Of a stretch of DNA of 64,000 nt, positions 10,626 through 21,523 are shown one piece after another. The translations under genes and the position numbers were made by a program. The notes below the pieces were generated by a model. That model did no database searches and was not told where the DNA came from. It saw only the letters and a list, made by a program, of their open reading frames with translations. Location: NCBI GenBank assembly GCA_017311185.1, contig JAESUZ010001269.1:62001-126000 (forward strand). Direction: 5' to 3'. Positions within the stretch are counted from its first letter, which is position 1; each line of letters opens with the position of its first letter. This DNA is from Proteles cristata cristata (taxonomy: Eukaryota > Chordata > Mammalia > Carnivora > Hyaenidae).

Positions 10626-11199
10626 ACTCAGATGAAAGAGGAGGAGAAATAGAGTCTATTTTCTGATGGGAGAAGGGCAGATTCACACTGAAGATGAGCA
10701 TGTGGATGGGAAAGATTGTGGGCCAACTTGATCATCTTTGGAATCTGCCATCTGCCATGCATTGGCATACAACAATAAGGGTCTATATCTCTTTCAAAGT
10801 CTGCTGTGGATCCAGATAATTGTCCAGAGTGGATTGTTGGCTTAGCAATCCGGGCGGCTGCTTCCATCCCACAGCTCCTCCATATCACTCATGATTCCAC
10901 AACCATCGCCACAGGGGAAGAGCATTATGAAAGATCACATATCAATTTTTAGATACACCACCTGGAAGAGACATCTTAAATCACATCTACTTACATTTCC
11001 TGGCTCTCATAACCATGCCTGCATTGAATGGAGCAAGCACATGTGGCCTTCCTGTGTGTCCACAAAGAAAATAGAGCTAGAAAGGCCAGCAAATGGCAAT
11101 GGTGTATCACAGATTTAGATATATTGCCGGCATGGTGAAATCCTGTAATTCTTATCAGTACTGTTTTCTGGACTTTGTCAATTAAGTTCATTCATTTCT
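10626..11199. other. No recognised feature
   Basis: Overlapping frames of 75-86 codons occur on both strands (10628-10888 minus, 10891-11118 plus), none with a known domain. Confidence 0.45.
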
Positions 11200-11300
11200 T
11201 TTCTATTTAACAAATACGTATGTGGTGCTGACTATGTGTAACATACCACTAGTTAGTTCCTGGAAAGAATTCAGCTGCTTTCAAAAAGCATATAATTTTA
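11200..11300 (+). mobile_element. Ancient dispersed repeat head
   Basis: ATTTAACAAATACGTATGTG then GCTGACTATGTG resembles the head of the repeat at 4195. Weak match. Confidence 0.4.
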
Positions 11301-11770
11301 CTTCAGAACACCAATTGCAATTTCAGTTACTTTGTCACTGACTCCTTTGGCAGAAGGTCTCTCTATCAGATCCTACACTTTCCTATCCACTCCAAGGAAT
11401 AAGAAATAAGAACTGTTTCTCTCCTTACCTCCCAGGATATTGATTTTATTATTACCATACAGGGTTGTAGTCAAAGTCCTTTTTCTTTCAGATTCATCAT
11501 CTATCGTCCTTTTTACGGGCCTTGATGTCACAGCAGACTATTGAGGATGCAGCTCTATTTCCAGAAAATGCAGATGGTGGCTATTTAATTGGATACTGCC
11601 ATGGCAATAAACTGTGTGATAAATTAAATGGCTTTAATCCACTGTAGAGTAATCATGCATCATTAGTCTGATAGCCTGATTCCATTTGTTATTGTTTTAA
11701 AACAAAATTAGGATAGCAGGACTACAAACTGTGGCTGAGTCTGGACAGAAGTCTCCCATTAAAAAAAAAA
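11301..11770. other. Unique sequence, possible conserved non-coding element
   Basis: The part at about 11570-11700 has a run of homeobox-like TTAAT and AATTA motifs in complex sequence (for example GGCTATTTAATTGGATACTG). That is typical of conserved enhancers, but it is only suggestive. Confidence 0.3.
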
Positions 11771-11782
11771 AAACAGCTTATA

Positions 11783-12003
11783 GGGACACGTGGGTGGCTC
11801 AGTAGGTTAAGTGTCCGACTTGGGCTCAGGTCATGATTTCACGGTTTGTGGGTTCGAGCCCCGTGTCAGGCTCTGGGCTGACAGCTAGCTCAGAGCCTGG
11901 AGCCTATTTCAGATTCTGTGTCACCCTCCCCTGCTCACGCTGTCTCTCTCACTCTCTCTCAGTAATAAATAAAACATTTTTTAAAAATAATAAAATAAAT
12001 AAA
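11783..12003 (+). mobile_element. Felid-type SINE with CAGCTAGCTCAG variant
   Basis: Full head, then a duplicated AGCT in the linker (GACAGCTAGCTCAGAGCC), a feature shared with the copy at 13434. It is flanked by ACAGCTTATA and ACAGAGCTTATA as an imperfect TSD. Confidence 0.93.
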
Positions 12004-12019
12004 ATAACAGAGCTTATAA

Positions 12020-13058
12020 CTACATTTCAACAATGAAAGGAACTAGACTCAGCAGGAACTCTGTTTGAGGGCAGTTTGTGTTTCAGACTTCAATTAGAAA
12101 ATTGTGTTTCTAGTGGAAAACCATAGGACAGTCCTTACTCCCTGGTGAGAAAAAATGAAGAAGAAGAAATGAGCTCTATGATAGACCGAAGTAATCATAC
12201 TGTGTTTTTGCCTGGGTAGCTGTCTTCCTATGTGACTTTGGGTGTGTGTAAAATAACTCTTAACTTTGGCTTATCCATGCACCAAATCATAGTATGGAAC
12301 CTCCCACTGGAATATTCTAAATTATTAAGAACTTAGGGCAAGTTCTTATTTAAAAGCAAATAATAGGAAATATAAATAATGGAAATCATCGGAGGTACAT
12401 ACACACTAAAGATAGCTCCAAGATGCATTTAAGTAAATATATAGCTGGTAAAATTAAAATTCAGAATTGATAAAGCTCTTCAGTGGAACCCCTGACTTTC
12501 AAAGTGTACCCATAGTGACAAGAACCCTGTGAGATATTGTATAAGAAACTTAGTGGTCTGCTAAGTTTATCCCAGCATCCTATGTGTATGCAGCCCAAAA
12601 CTGGATATTTATAGAGTTATTATCATAGGTTTTAATTTGCTACAGCTAGCTATATGTCTTCCTTAGCTCTTCCAAACTAGGTCAACCAGTCAGCACTCAA
12701 ATCTCGCATACCATACTTTGCTGAGCCAAAAGGAACAAAGGGAGATATTATCAAAACCACAAGCAAAACTGTCAATAGATACTCTGATGATAACTTTACC
12801 TTTTAATGAAATCTCAGGTCTTTTAAGGTCAGTAAGTTGTAAACTAAGCTGGACAATGATTATACCAAAAGGAAAGTTACTAAGCAACACAACATTTTGA
12901 ATTCCAAGAATTTTAGTTACATCATGGTAGATACGTATCACCAACTTCACTTATTTGGTCCTTTGGAGACCAAAGCACTGTTTTAGAGCCCCAAAACCGT
13001 ACTTTTCAAGTTCATCTTCTGTCATTCTTCTAGAACTTTTGAAGACTTACCAGTCCTT
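12020..13058. other. No recognised feature
   Basis: About 1 kb of AT-rich sequence. Frames on both strands at 12690-12950 (86 and 60 codons) show no motif that I recognise. Confidence 0.45.
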
Positions 13059-13071
13059 AAGAATTAAGGAA

Positions 13072-13170
13072 GCACTGAGTGTTATGTGGAAACTAATTTG
13101 ACAATAAACTATTTGTAAAAAATAAAAAAATAAAAAAATAAAGGACCCAGGGGAGCCATCAAAAAAAAAA
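13072..13170 (+). mobile_element. Minimal L1 insertion with possible 3' transduction
   Basis: Only the last 50 bp or so of L1 is present (AGCACTGAGTGTTATGTGG to ACTATTTGTAAAAAAT). After an A-rich stretch comes non-L1 GGACCCAGGGGAGCCATC, then a second poly-A at 13161-13170. The flanks AAGAATTAAGGAA (13059-13071) and AAGAATTAAAGAA (13171-13183) form a TSD around the whole unit. Confidence 0.85.
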
Positions 13171-13433
13171 AAGAATTAAAGAAACTCTGTATGTATGCTT
13201 ATTTTTTAATGATATATCTTGCGTCTTTAAAATTCTACATGTATTTGTACTTTTTAAATCCCCAAACATATATGTTGTTCATAATTTCTCTCTTTCCCAT
13301 GTTAAGTACAAGTAATAGTATTTTCAAATTTGAAATGAGGAATTAACTCCCTTATTTCGCAATATTAAATTCCTTTAAAACGTTAAAGAATTTTCTCTTT
13401 TAAAATCAGGATTTGAACTAAGTAGCTCCTAAA

Positions 13434-13677
13434 GGGGCACCTAGGTGGTTTAGTCGGTTAAGCGTCCGACTTAGGCTCAGGTCCATGATCTCACAGTTCG
13501 TGGGTTCGAGCCCGGCATCAGGCTCTGTGCTGACAGCTAGCTCAGAGCCTGGAGCCTGCTTCAGATTCTGTATCTCCCTCTCTCCTTGACCCTCCCCTGC
13601 TCATGCTGTCTCTCTCTCTTTCAGAAATAAATAAAAACATTAAAATAAATAAACAAATAAATAAATAAATAAATAAA
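13434..13677 (+). mobile_element. Felid-type SINE with long AAAT tail
   Basis: Complete SINE with the CAGCTAGCTCAG linker variant and a tail grown into an (AAAT)n tract at about 13640-13677. TAGCTCCTAAA and TAGTTTCTAAA flank it as an imperfect TSD. Confidence 0.95.
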
Positions 13678-13727
13678 TAGTTTCTAAAACCTCTCCCTTC
13701 TATGAGAGAAGGAAAGGAACTAGTATT

Positions 13728-13935
13728 TGGGGGGCATATACTATGTGCCCTATGCTTACATACAGTATCTTATTTAATCCCCACAGCAACTTCATCAGGT
13801 AAATGTTACTATTTACAAATAAAATGTTACTATTCTTACAAATGGAAACCCAACTTCCTAAAAATTAAAGTTTTTTCAAACTGACATGATCAATCAGTGG
13901 TGAAGGGGGACTTCCACTCCAAATCTGCCCAGCAT
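13728..13935 (-). mobile_element. MIR SINE
   Basis: Reverse-strand MIR order: ACTATGTGCCCTATGCTTAC, CTTATTTAATCCCCACAGCA, AAATGGAAACCC and a trailing CAGTGGTGAAGG. A short AAATAAAATGTTACTATT repeat duplicates part of its middle. Confidence 0.7.
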
Positions 13936-14479
13936 CAAAACCCACACATCCTCACCCCTTCTCAGTTCTCATGATATTTAGTAGTAGGCAATCACTACTT
14001 ACTCCACCTAACATTAAGCATTGTTTTCTTTTTTTTTTTTCGTCAAGAGAGGCTAGAGCCAAACACTCTACTCCATTTACTGGCATCATAAAGTTTCACT
14101 AATTCCTAACAAACACATAAATGTAACAACAAAAACCCATGCCCCTGAAAATTCAACCCAAATTGAATGGCTGGAATATTATTAGTTTGTATAGGATAGT
14201 TGATCCACATCTAAATATGGATAACACAAAGTGAGGTTCAAATTAAAACAATTTTCTAAATAATTAAGGCCAAAATTACTGCTCTTAAAGAAAAGACTCT
14301 TTCACGTTATAAAATTTTCCAACTTCAGTTAATGCCATATACTTAGAGAATTTAGTCAAAACACCTTTCCAAGTTTATTCCTTTAAACATGAGTAGAAAA
14401 TTAAATCTATGATTCTCTGTTGTCTACTTACCTGTACTGTAAGCATAAATATACTTGACATATTTTTCTCATAAAGTTT
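13936..14479. other. No recognised feature
   Basis: AT-rich sequence with a T run at 14031-14040. No gene or repeat is assigned. Confidence 0.5.
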
Positions 14480-15363
14480 TATTTTTTTAGTATCATGTTT
14501 TTTGGGGGTTTTTAAAAAGTTTTTATTGTAACTCCAATTAGTTGACATACAGTGTTATATTAGTTTCAAGTGTACAGTATAGTCATTCGACACTTTTATA
14601 CATCACCCTGTGCTCATCACAAGTGCACTCCTTCTTCCCTAGGACCTATTCCACCCATCTCCCCATCCACCTCCCCTCTGGTAACCATCTGTTTGTTCTC
14701 TATAGTTAAGAATCTGTTTCTTGGTTTGTCTTTCTCTCTCTCTTTTTTTTTTTTCCCTTGGCTTGTTTGTTTTGTTTCTTAAGTTCCACACATGAGTGAA
14801 ATCATATGGTATTTGTCTTTCTCTGATTGACTTGTTTCATTAGCATAATACTGTCTAGTTCCATCCATATCATTGCCAATGGCAATATTTCATATATTTT
14901 ATGGGACACTTGGGCTGTTTCCATGGTTTGGCTATTGTGGATAATGCTTCTATAAACATTGAGGTGCATGTATCCTTTTGATTTAGTATCTTTGTATGCT
15001 TGGGTAAATACCTAGTAGTGCAATTGTGGATTGTAGGGTAGTTCTATTTTTAATGCTATGAAGAACCCCTGTACTATTTTCCCAAGTGGCTGCATCAGTT
15101 TGCATTTCCACCAACAATGCAGGGGGGTCCTTCTCTCTCCACATCCTTGCCAACACCTGTTGTGTTTTATGTTGTTGATTTTTAGCCATTCGGACAGTAT
15201 GAGTTGATATCTCATTGTAGTTTTGATTTGTATTTCCCTGATGATGAGTGATGTTGAGCATCTTTTCATGTGTCTGTTGGCCATCTGTATGTCTTCTTTG
15301 GAAAAATGTCTCTTCATGTCTTCTGTCCATTTTTAATTAGTTTATTCATTTTTGGTGTTGAGG

Positions 15364-15555
15364 TTTCTTTTTAATGTTTATTTATTTTTGAGACAGAGCA
15401 TGAGTAGGGGAGTAGCAGAGAGAGAAAGACAGAGAATTTGAAATAGGCTCTGTACTGTCAATACAAAGCCCAACATGGGATTTGAACCCACACCTGTGAG
15501 ATCATGACCTGAGCCAAAGTCAGACATTCAACCAACTGAGCCATTTAGGCACCCA
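15364..15555 (-). mobile_element. Carnivore SINE inside L1
   Basis: Reverse-strand SINE with diverged body and TTTATTTATTTTTGAGACAG at its tail side. TGGTGTTGAG flanks it at 15353-15362 and 15556-15565. It interrupts the L1 C-terminal region. Confidence 0.92.
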
Positions 15556-16006
15556 TGGTGTTGAGTTTTATAATTACTTTATATATTTTGGATACTAACC
15601 ATTTATCAGATATATCGTTTGCAAATATCTTCTCCCAATCCACAGGTTGCCTTTCAGTTTTGTTGATTATTTCTTTTGCTGTGCTGAAGCTTTTCGTTTT
15701 GAAGAAGTCCCAATAATTTATTTTTGCTTTTATTTCCATTGCCTCAGGAGACATATCTAGAAAGAAGTTGATGCAGCCAATGTCAAAGAGGTTACTGCCT
15801 ATGTTCTCCTCTAGGATTTTTATAGTTTCATGTCTCACATTTAGATCTTTAATCCATTTTGAATTTATTTTTCTGTTTGGTATAAGAAAGTGGTCCAGTT
15901 TCATTCTTTTGCATATTGCTGTCCAGTCTTCCCAATACCGTTTGTTGAAGAAATTTTCTTTTTCCCATTGGATAGCCTTTCCTGGTTTGTCAAAGATTAA
16001 TTGACC

Positions 16007-16223
16007 GGGGCGCCTGGGTGGCTTAGTCGGTTAAGCGTACGACTTTCGCTTGGGTCATGATCTCGCGGTTTGTGGGTTTGGGCCCCGCGTCGGGCTCTGT
16101 GCTGACTGCCAGCTCAGAGCCTGGAGCCTGTTTCAGTCTGTGACTCCCTCTCTCTCTGACCCTCCCCTGCTCACGCTGTCTCTCTCTCTCTCCTAGAAAT
16201 AAATAAAAAATATTAAAAAAAAA
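16007..16223 (+). mobile_element. Young felid SINE inside L1
   Basis: Near-consensus copy with GGGGCGCCTGGGTGGCTTAG head, TGACTGCCAGCTCAGAGCC and CTCCTAGAAATAAAT tail. The 15-bp TSD AAAGATTAATTGACC is perfect at 15992-16006 and 16224-16238. Confidence 0.98.
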
Positions 16224-18269
16224 AAAGATTAATTGACCACATAATTGTGGGTTCATTTCTGGGTTTCCTATTCTGTTCTATTGTTCTATGTGTCTATTTT
16301 TATGTTGGTATCATACTGTTTTGAGCACTACAACTTTGTAATATAACTTGAAGTCCAGAATTGTAGTGCCTCCAGCTTTGCTTTTATTTTTCAAAATTAC
16401 TTTGGCTGCTTGGGGTCTTTTGTGGTTCCATACAAATTTTAAGATTGTTTGTTCTAGGTCTGTGAAAAATGCTGTTGGTATTTTGATAGAGATTTTATTA
16501 AATGTCTATATTGTTTTGGGTAGTGTAGACATGTTAACAATATGTGTTCTTCCAATCCATGAACATGGAATGTATTTCCATTTCTTTGCATTATCTTCAG
16601 TATCTTTCATCAGCGTTTGATAGTGTAAGCGTACAGGCCTTCCACCTCTTTGGTTAAGTTTATTCCCAGGTATCTTACTGTTTGTGGTATAATTGTAAAT
16701 GGTATTGATTCCTTAGTTTCTCTTTCTGATGCTTCATTATTGGTGTATAGAAATGCAACAGATTTCTGTACATTGATGTTGTATCCTGTGACTTTACTGA
16801 ATTCATGTATCAGCTCTAACAGTTTTTTGGTGGTCTTTTGGGTTTCCTATATATAGTATTGTGTCATCTGCAGTGAAAGACTTCTTCCTTGCCTGTTTGG
16901 ATACCTTTTATTTCTTTTTGTTGTCTGACTGTTGTGGCTAGGACTTCAGTATTATGTTAAAGAAGAGAGATAAGAATAGACATCCCTGTCTTGTTCCTGA
17001 CCACAGAGGAAAGCTCTTAGTTTTTCCCCATTAATGATAATATTAGCTGTGGGTTTTTCATATATGTCCTTTATTGTGTTGAGATATGTTCCCTCTAAAC
17101 TTACTTTGTTGAGGGTTTTTACCATGAATGGATGTTGTACTTTGTCAAATGCTCTTCCTACCTCTTTTGAAATAATCATATGGTTTTTATCCTTTCTTCT
17201 ATTAATGTGGTGAGTTGCATTGACTGATTTGAGAATATTGAACCACTCTTGCAACCCATATATAAATCCCAGTTTATTGTGGTGAATATTCTTTTAATGT
17301 ATTAGTGGACTAGGTTTGCCAGTATTTTGTTGAGAATTTTTGCATCCCTGTTCATCAGAGAAACTGGCCTGAAGTTATCTTTTATAGTGGAGTCTTTATC
17401 TGGTTTTGGTATTAGAGTAATGTTGGCCTCATAGAATGAAATTGGAAGTTTTCCTTCTTTTTCTATTTTTTGGAATATATTGAGAAGAATAGGTTTTAAC
17501 TCCTCTTTAAATGTTTAGTAGAACATGCCTGTGAAGTCGTTTAGCCCTGGATTTTTGTTTTGATTACTGATTCCATTTCTTTTCTGCTTATCAGTCTGTT
17601 CAAGGTTTCTGTTTCTTCTTGTTTCAGTTTTGACTTCCTGGTTAACTCATTCATTGTTTAGTAGCATGTTGTTTAACTTCCATGTATTTGTGGTCTTTCC
17701 AAATTTCTTCTTGTGGTTGATTTCTAGTTTCATAGCACTGTGGTCAGAAAAGGCCTGGTGTAATTTCAGTCATTTTGTATTTGTTCAGACCTGTGACCTA
17801 ACATGTGATCTATTCTGGAGAATGTTCTGTGTGCACTTGAAAAGAATGTGTATTCTGCTGTTTAAGAATGGAATGTTCTGAATATACATGTTAAGTTTGT
17901 CTTTCAAAGCCATTGTTTTCTTGTTTATTTTCTATTTAGATGATCTCTCCTTTGATTTAAGTGGGGTGTTAAAGTCCCCTACTATTATTGTGTTAATTAT
18001 CAGTTAATTCCTTTAGGTTTGTTATTAATTGTTTTATATATTTGAGTGCTCTCATGTTGGGTACGTAAATATTTACCATTATTATATTTTCTTTTTGGAT
18101 TGTCTCCTTTATGATTATACAAATGCTGTTCTTTGTCTCTTTTTATGATTTTTGTTTTAACGTCTAGTTTGTCCAATGTAAGTATTGCTACTCTGGCTTT
18201 TGTTTCACATCCAGTTTTGCTTTGTTTGTTTGGGGTTTTTTGGCCACACTTTATTGTCTTTTCTTTTTT

Positions 18270-18271
18270 TC

Positions 18272-18326
<55 letters not shown>

Positions 18327-18336
18327 TTCTTCTTTT
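18270..18336 (+). repeat. (TTTC)n microsatellite
   Basis: About 14 TTTC units sit between two reverse-strand L1 pieces. It creates a false lysine-rich frame on the minus strand. Confidence 0.96.
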
Positions 18337-18560
18337 GTTTTTTGTATAGTTGATACACAATGTAACATTACTTTCAGGTATATAACATAGTGATTCAATA
18401 TCTCTATACATTATGCTGTGTTCACCAAAAGTGTAGCCACCCCCTATCCCTCCACATTACTAACTGCAGTGTCCTTGACTGTATTCCTTATGCTGTGCTT
18501 ATGATTCCTGTGTCTGGGTTGTTTTCTTTTCTTTTTTTTTTTTTTTTGAGAGTTAAAAAT
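18337..18560 (-). mobile_element. Old L1 3' UTR fragment
   Basis: GATACACAATGTAACATTAC, GGTATATAACATAGTGATTC and ATTATGCTGTGTTCACC on the plus strand are the reverse complement of an old L1M-type 3' UTR. No ORF2 remains. Confidence 0.75.
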
Positions 18561-18874
18561 ATGTTTCTCTGTCTTTTTTCAGGAAGTCAATAGTGCTTTG
18601 AATGACTTCTATATTCTCATTCTTCTAAATTCTTCTTTCAAGTTTGCCTCTCTGATTTGAAATTTATCCTTTATTACTGGCTCTAATTTTTACAAAAACA
18701 TTTTTCCCAACTAGCCCTGAGTAATCACATAATCACAGCTTTTAGCTGTCATGAGTCCCATTACCATTCAGCCTCAGTTAATCACTGCCTCCCAAGACAT
18801 AGATTCTGATTGTAAGCATCTACTTTGAATGAAAAATGGTTGAAATGTTTTCTCTGTTTCATTTCAACACAAGA
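18561..18874. other. No recognised feature
   Basis: Short unique stretch between two L1 pieces. Confidence 0.5.
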
Positions 18875-18890
18875 AAGAAATCTTCTTTTT

Positions 18891-19386
18891 ATTTTTTTTA
18901 TTTTTTTTTTTTACAAATAGTTTATTGTCAAATTAGTTTCCACATAACACCCAGTGTTCATCCCCACAGGTGTCCTCCTCCATGCCCATCCCTCCTCCCC
19001 CCCACATCCATCAGTCCTCAGTTTTTGTCAGCATTCAAGAGTCTCTCATGGTTTGCCTCTCTCCCTTTCCCCCATTTCCCCCCTTCTTCTCCCCCTTGGT
19101 CCTCTGTTAAGTTCCTCCTAATCCTCCTATACGTGCACACATATGATATTTGTCCTTCTCTGCCTGACTTATTTCGCTCAGCATAACACCCTCAAGGTCC
19201 ATCCATGTTGCTACACATGGCCAGATTTCATTGTTTCTCATTGCCATGTAGTATTCCATGGTATAGATAAACCACATCTTCTTGATCCATTCGTCCGTTG
19301 ATGGACACTTAGGCTCTTTCCATGTTTTAGCTATTGTGGAGAGTGCTGCTATGAACATTGGGGTACATGTGCTCCTATGCATCAGC
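18891..19386 (-). mobile_element. 5'-truncated young L1
   Basis: Reverse-strand L1 of about 500 bp: poly-T at the left, 3' UTR, then ORF2 end. The TSDs AAGAAATCTTCTTTTT (18875-18890) and AAGAAATCGTCTTTTT (19387-19402) differ at one base. Its 5' break, at CTATGCATCAGC on the plus strand, is the same as in the L1 at 57830. Confidence 0.96.
19107..19386 (-). pseudogene. L1 ORF2 C-terminal 93 codons
   Basis: The last ~93 codons of ORF2 are open and end in the GLGGT-stop seen at 1507. The part upstream of the truncation is missing, so this is a remnant without function. Confidence 0.9.
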
Positions 19387-19402
19387 AAGAAATCGTCTTT
19401 TT

Positions 19403-19856
19403 AAAATTGTGCTTTGATGAGTCCTGAAATCAGAATGATAACAGACCTCCATGAACCTGACAATGCATTTCATGCTTCCAGAAAAGAGGAAAGAAATGAA
19501 GCAATGATGTTACTCAGGCACAGTTGTAGGCAATGCCACTAGAGCAAAGAGAAAATCTCAGAGAAAGTGAGTGATGCAGTAACTGGTGGCAGAAAAGTGG
19601 GTCTCTTGGGAGCAGGAACATTTGTAAACCTTTCCTAGTTATGGTTGTGCTTTCTAGCTAGGTTATTATAAGAAATTGTGAAACATAAAACTATATGAAG
19701 AATCAGTAATGTATAGTGAAAGAAAAGGGACTGACTTTTAATGGCTTGACAGAAGGGGTACAAGGATACTGCTGGAAGGCAGGGCTGGCCTCACTATCCT
19801 AGTCTTCTCTCCAACAGCATTCCCATTCTGAGTTCCCAGAAGTTTAGAGATGGGAG

Positions 19857-19896
<40 letters not shown>

Positions 19897-20464
19897 TGAT
19901 GATTAAAGGTTCTTTCATATCTCTAGGCCATTACATATCTCCACTTTCCTCTTCTTTTCTTCTTCTCCAACTCTTTTCCAAAAGAGTAAAAGACGTCTTG
20001 CTTTAGATAAGTTTACAGGGACTAAATAAGTGCATGACCTAGATCTGCCCCCCCAGAAAAAGCTGGCTTGATTCTTGGTTAATTAAATAGTTGCTGTGTC
20101 AGAAGCACTGCTCTCAGAGAAGCTCTGGGGTTGCCTTTCATCACTTTAAGCTTTTATGTTCTGAGGTCTCCATCCTTTCCTGCAAAGAGAAGAATTAAAG
20201 TTCCACACTCATAAACAACTAACAGTATGTGCAGTGCCTCACTCTGGACATGTGTGCCTCACTTCATATTCTCAGGAGGAGTTACAATGATGGCAAAGGC
20301 ATGGGGAAGACATTGAGGTGTTCCCCAACCTGCAATCGGGAAATAAGGTTGCCAACCATATACTGAATAAAGTGGTGCTTAAGAAAGGCTGTATTAAAGT
20401 GTTTGTTCTTAGGAATGTAAAGGCCTTTATGAGAGGAACTTAATCTTTTATGTAATAAAACAAT
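19403..20464. other. Unique sequence with one microsatellite
   Basis: No gene is recognised. The (GT)n tract at 19859-19894 is listed separately. Mixed-composition sequence around 20080-20240 is not assigned to any family. Confidence 0.5.
19859..19894 (+). repeat. (GT)n microsatellite
   Basis: About 18 uninterrupted GT units. Confidence 0.97.
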
Positions 20465-21102
20465 GTACAGCTATAAAGAAGTAACAAAGATTAGAGTAGA
20501 AATAAATGAAATATAAAATAGAAAAACAATATAAAAAATTTAATGAAACTAAGAATTGGTTTTTGGAAAAGCTAAATAAACTTGATAAACCCATACATAG
20601 ACTAATTAAGGAATAAAGAGAGAAGATTCAAATAAATAAAATAAGGGGACATTACAAGTGATACCATAGAAATACAAAGGATCATGAGAGACTATTATGA
20701 GCAATTATATACCAAAGTATTGGATAATCTAGAAGAAATTGATAAATTCCTAAAACAATACAATCTACCAAGACTATATAATGAAGAAACAGAAAGACTA
20801 AGTACACATATAACTAGCATGGATATTGAGTTAATAATCAAAAACTACCCAACAAAGAAAAGTCCCAGATCAGATGGCTTCCTTGGTGAATTTTACCAAA
20901 CATTTAAAGAATTCATTCTAATTCTTCTCACAGTCCTCTAAATCATTAAAGAGAAGAGAACACTTCCAAACTCATGTTATAAGGGGAGCATTACCTTGAT
21001 ACCAAAGCCACCCAAAGACACTACAAGAAAAAAAAAAACCACTTCAGGCCAATATTTCTGATGAATGCAGATGTAAGTCTTCAACAAAATACTATCAAAC
21101 CA

Positions 21103-21300
21103 AGATGCCAGGGTTAGTCAGTTGGTTAAGTGTCTCACTTCAGTCTAGGTGATGATCTCATTGTTTGTGAGTTTGAGCCCCACATCAGCTCTGTGCTGAC
21201 AGCTCAGAGCCTGGACCCGGTTTCAGATTCTGTGTCTCCTTCTCTCTCTGCCCCTCTCCTGCTTGTGTTCTCTCTCTCTCAAAAATAAATAAACATTTAA
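21103..21300 (+). mobile_element. Felid-type SINE, first of a pair
   Basis: Head starts with a diverged AGATGCCAGGGTTAG; body and tail are typical. Its TSD AAAATACTATCAAACCA (21086-21102) pairs with AAAATACTAGCAAACCA at 21524-21540, beyond the second SINE. Confidence 0.92.
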
Positions 21301-21312
21301 AAAATACTAGCA

Positions 21313-21523
21313 GGGGCTCCTGGGTAGCTCAGTCAGTTAATCGTCCAACTTCAGTTCAGGTCATGATCTCGTGGTCTGTGGGTTCAAGCCCTGCATCAGG
21401 CTCTGTGCTGACAGCTCAGAGCCTGGAGCCTGTTTCAGATTCTGTGTCTCCCTCTCTCTCTGCCTCTCCCCAGCTCATGCTCTGTCTCTCTCTCAAAAAT
21501 AAATAAATGTTTAAAAAAATTTA
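21313..21523 (+). mobile_element. Felid-type SINE, second of a pair
   Basis: Complete SINE inserted into the right-hand TSD of the first. AAAATACTAGCA is perfect at 21301-21312 and 21524-21535. Nested TSDs show it came second. Confidence 0.96.

Larger units (their letters stand above)
14983..17254 (-). pseudogene. L1 ORF2 remnant (broken)
   Basis: ORF2-like translations appear only as short pieces in different frames: 14983-15330 and 15012-15317 (C-terminal region with a damaged cysteine motif), 15545-15904, and 16952-17254 (RT region, with a reading like '[13 protein letters not shown]'). Around 16865-16885 the catalytic aspartate pair is still readable as ADD, but the bases before it are deleted relative to the usual FADD. 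Many stops and shifts make the gene non-functional. Confidence 0.9.
14480..18236 (-). mobile_element. Older L1, 3' half, reverse strand
   Basis: This is a long 5'-truncated L1 on the minus strand. The 3' UTR is at about 14500-14800 and ORF2 follows leftward-to-rightward to about 18230. Two SINEs interrupt it, at 15364 and 16007. The 3' UTR differs from the young copies (GTTGACATACAGTGTTATAT and CACCCTGTGCTCATCACAAG types), so it is an older subfamily. Confidence 0.93.

Noticed and set aside
16007..16090. tRNA gene in the SINE heads
   Set aside because: The heads are tRNA-Lys-derived but part of dispersed SINEs with CT-rich bodies and A-rich tails; they are not tRNA genes.
18000..18398. Lysine- and glutamate-rich 132-codon frame
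   Set aside because: It is a translation of the (TTTC)n microsatellite and L1 antisense sequence.
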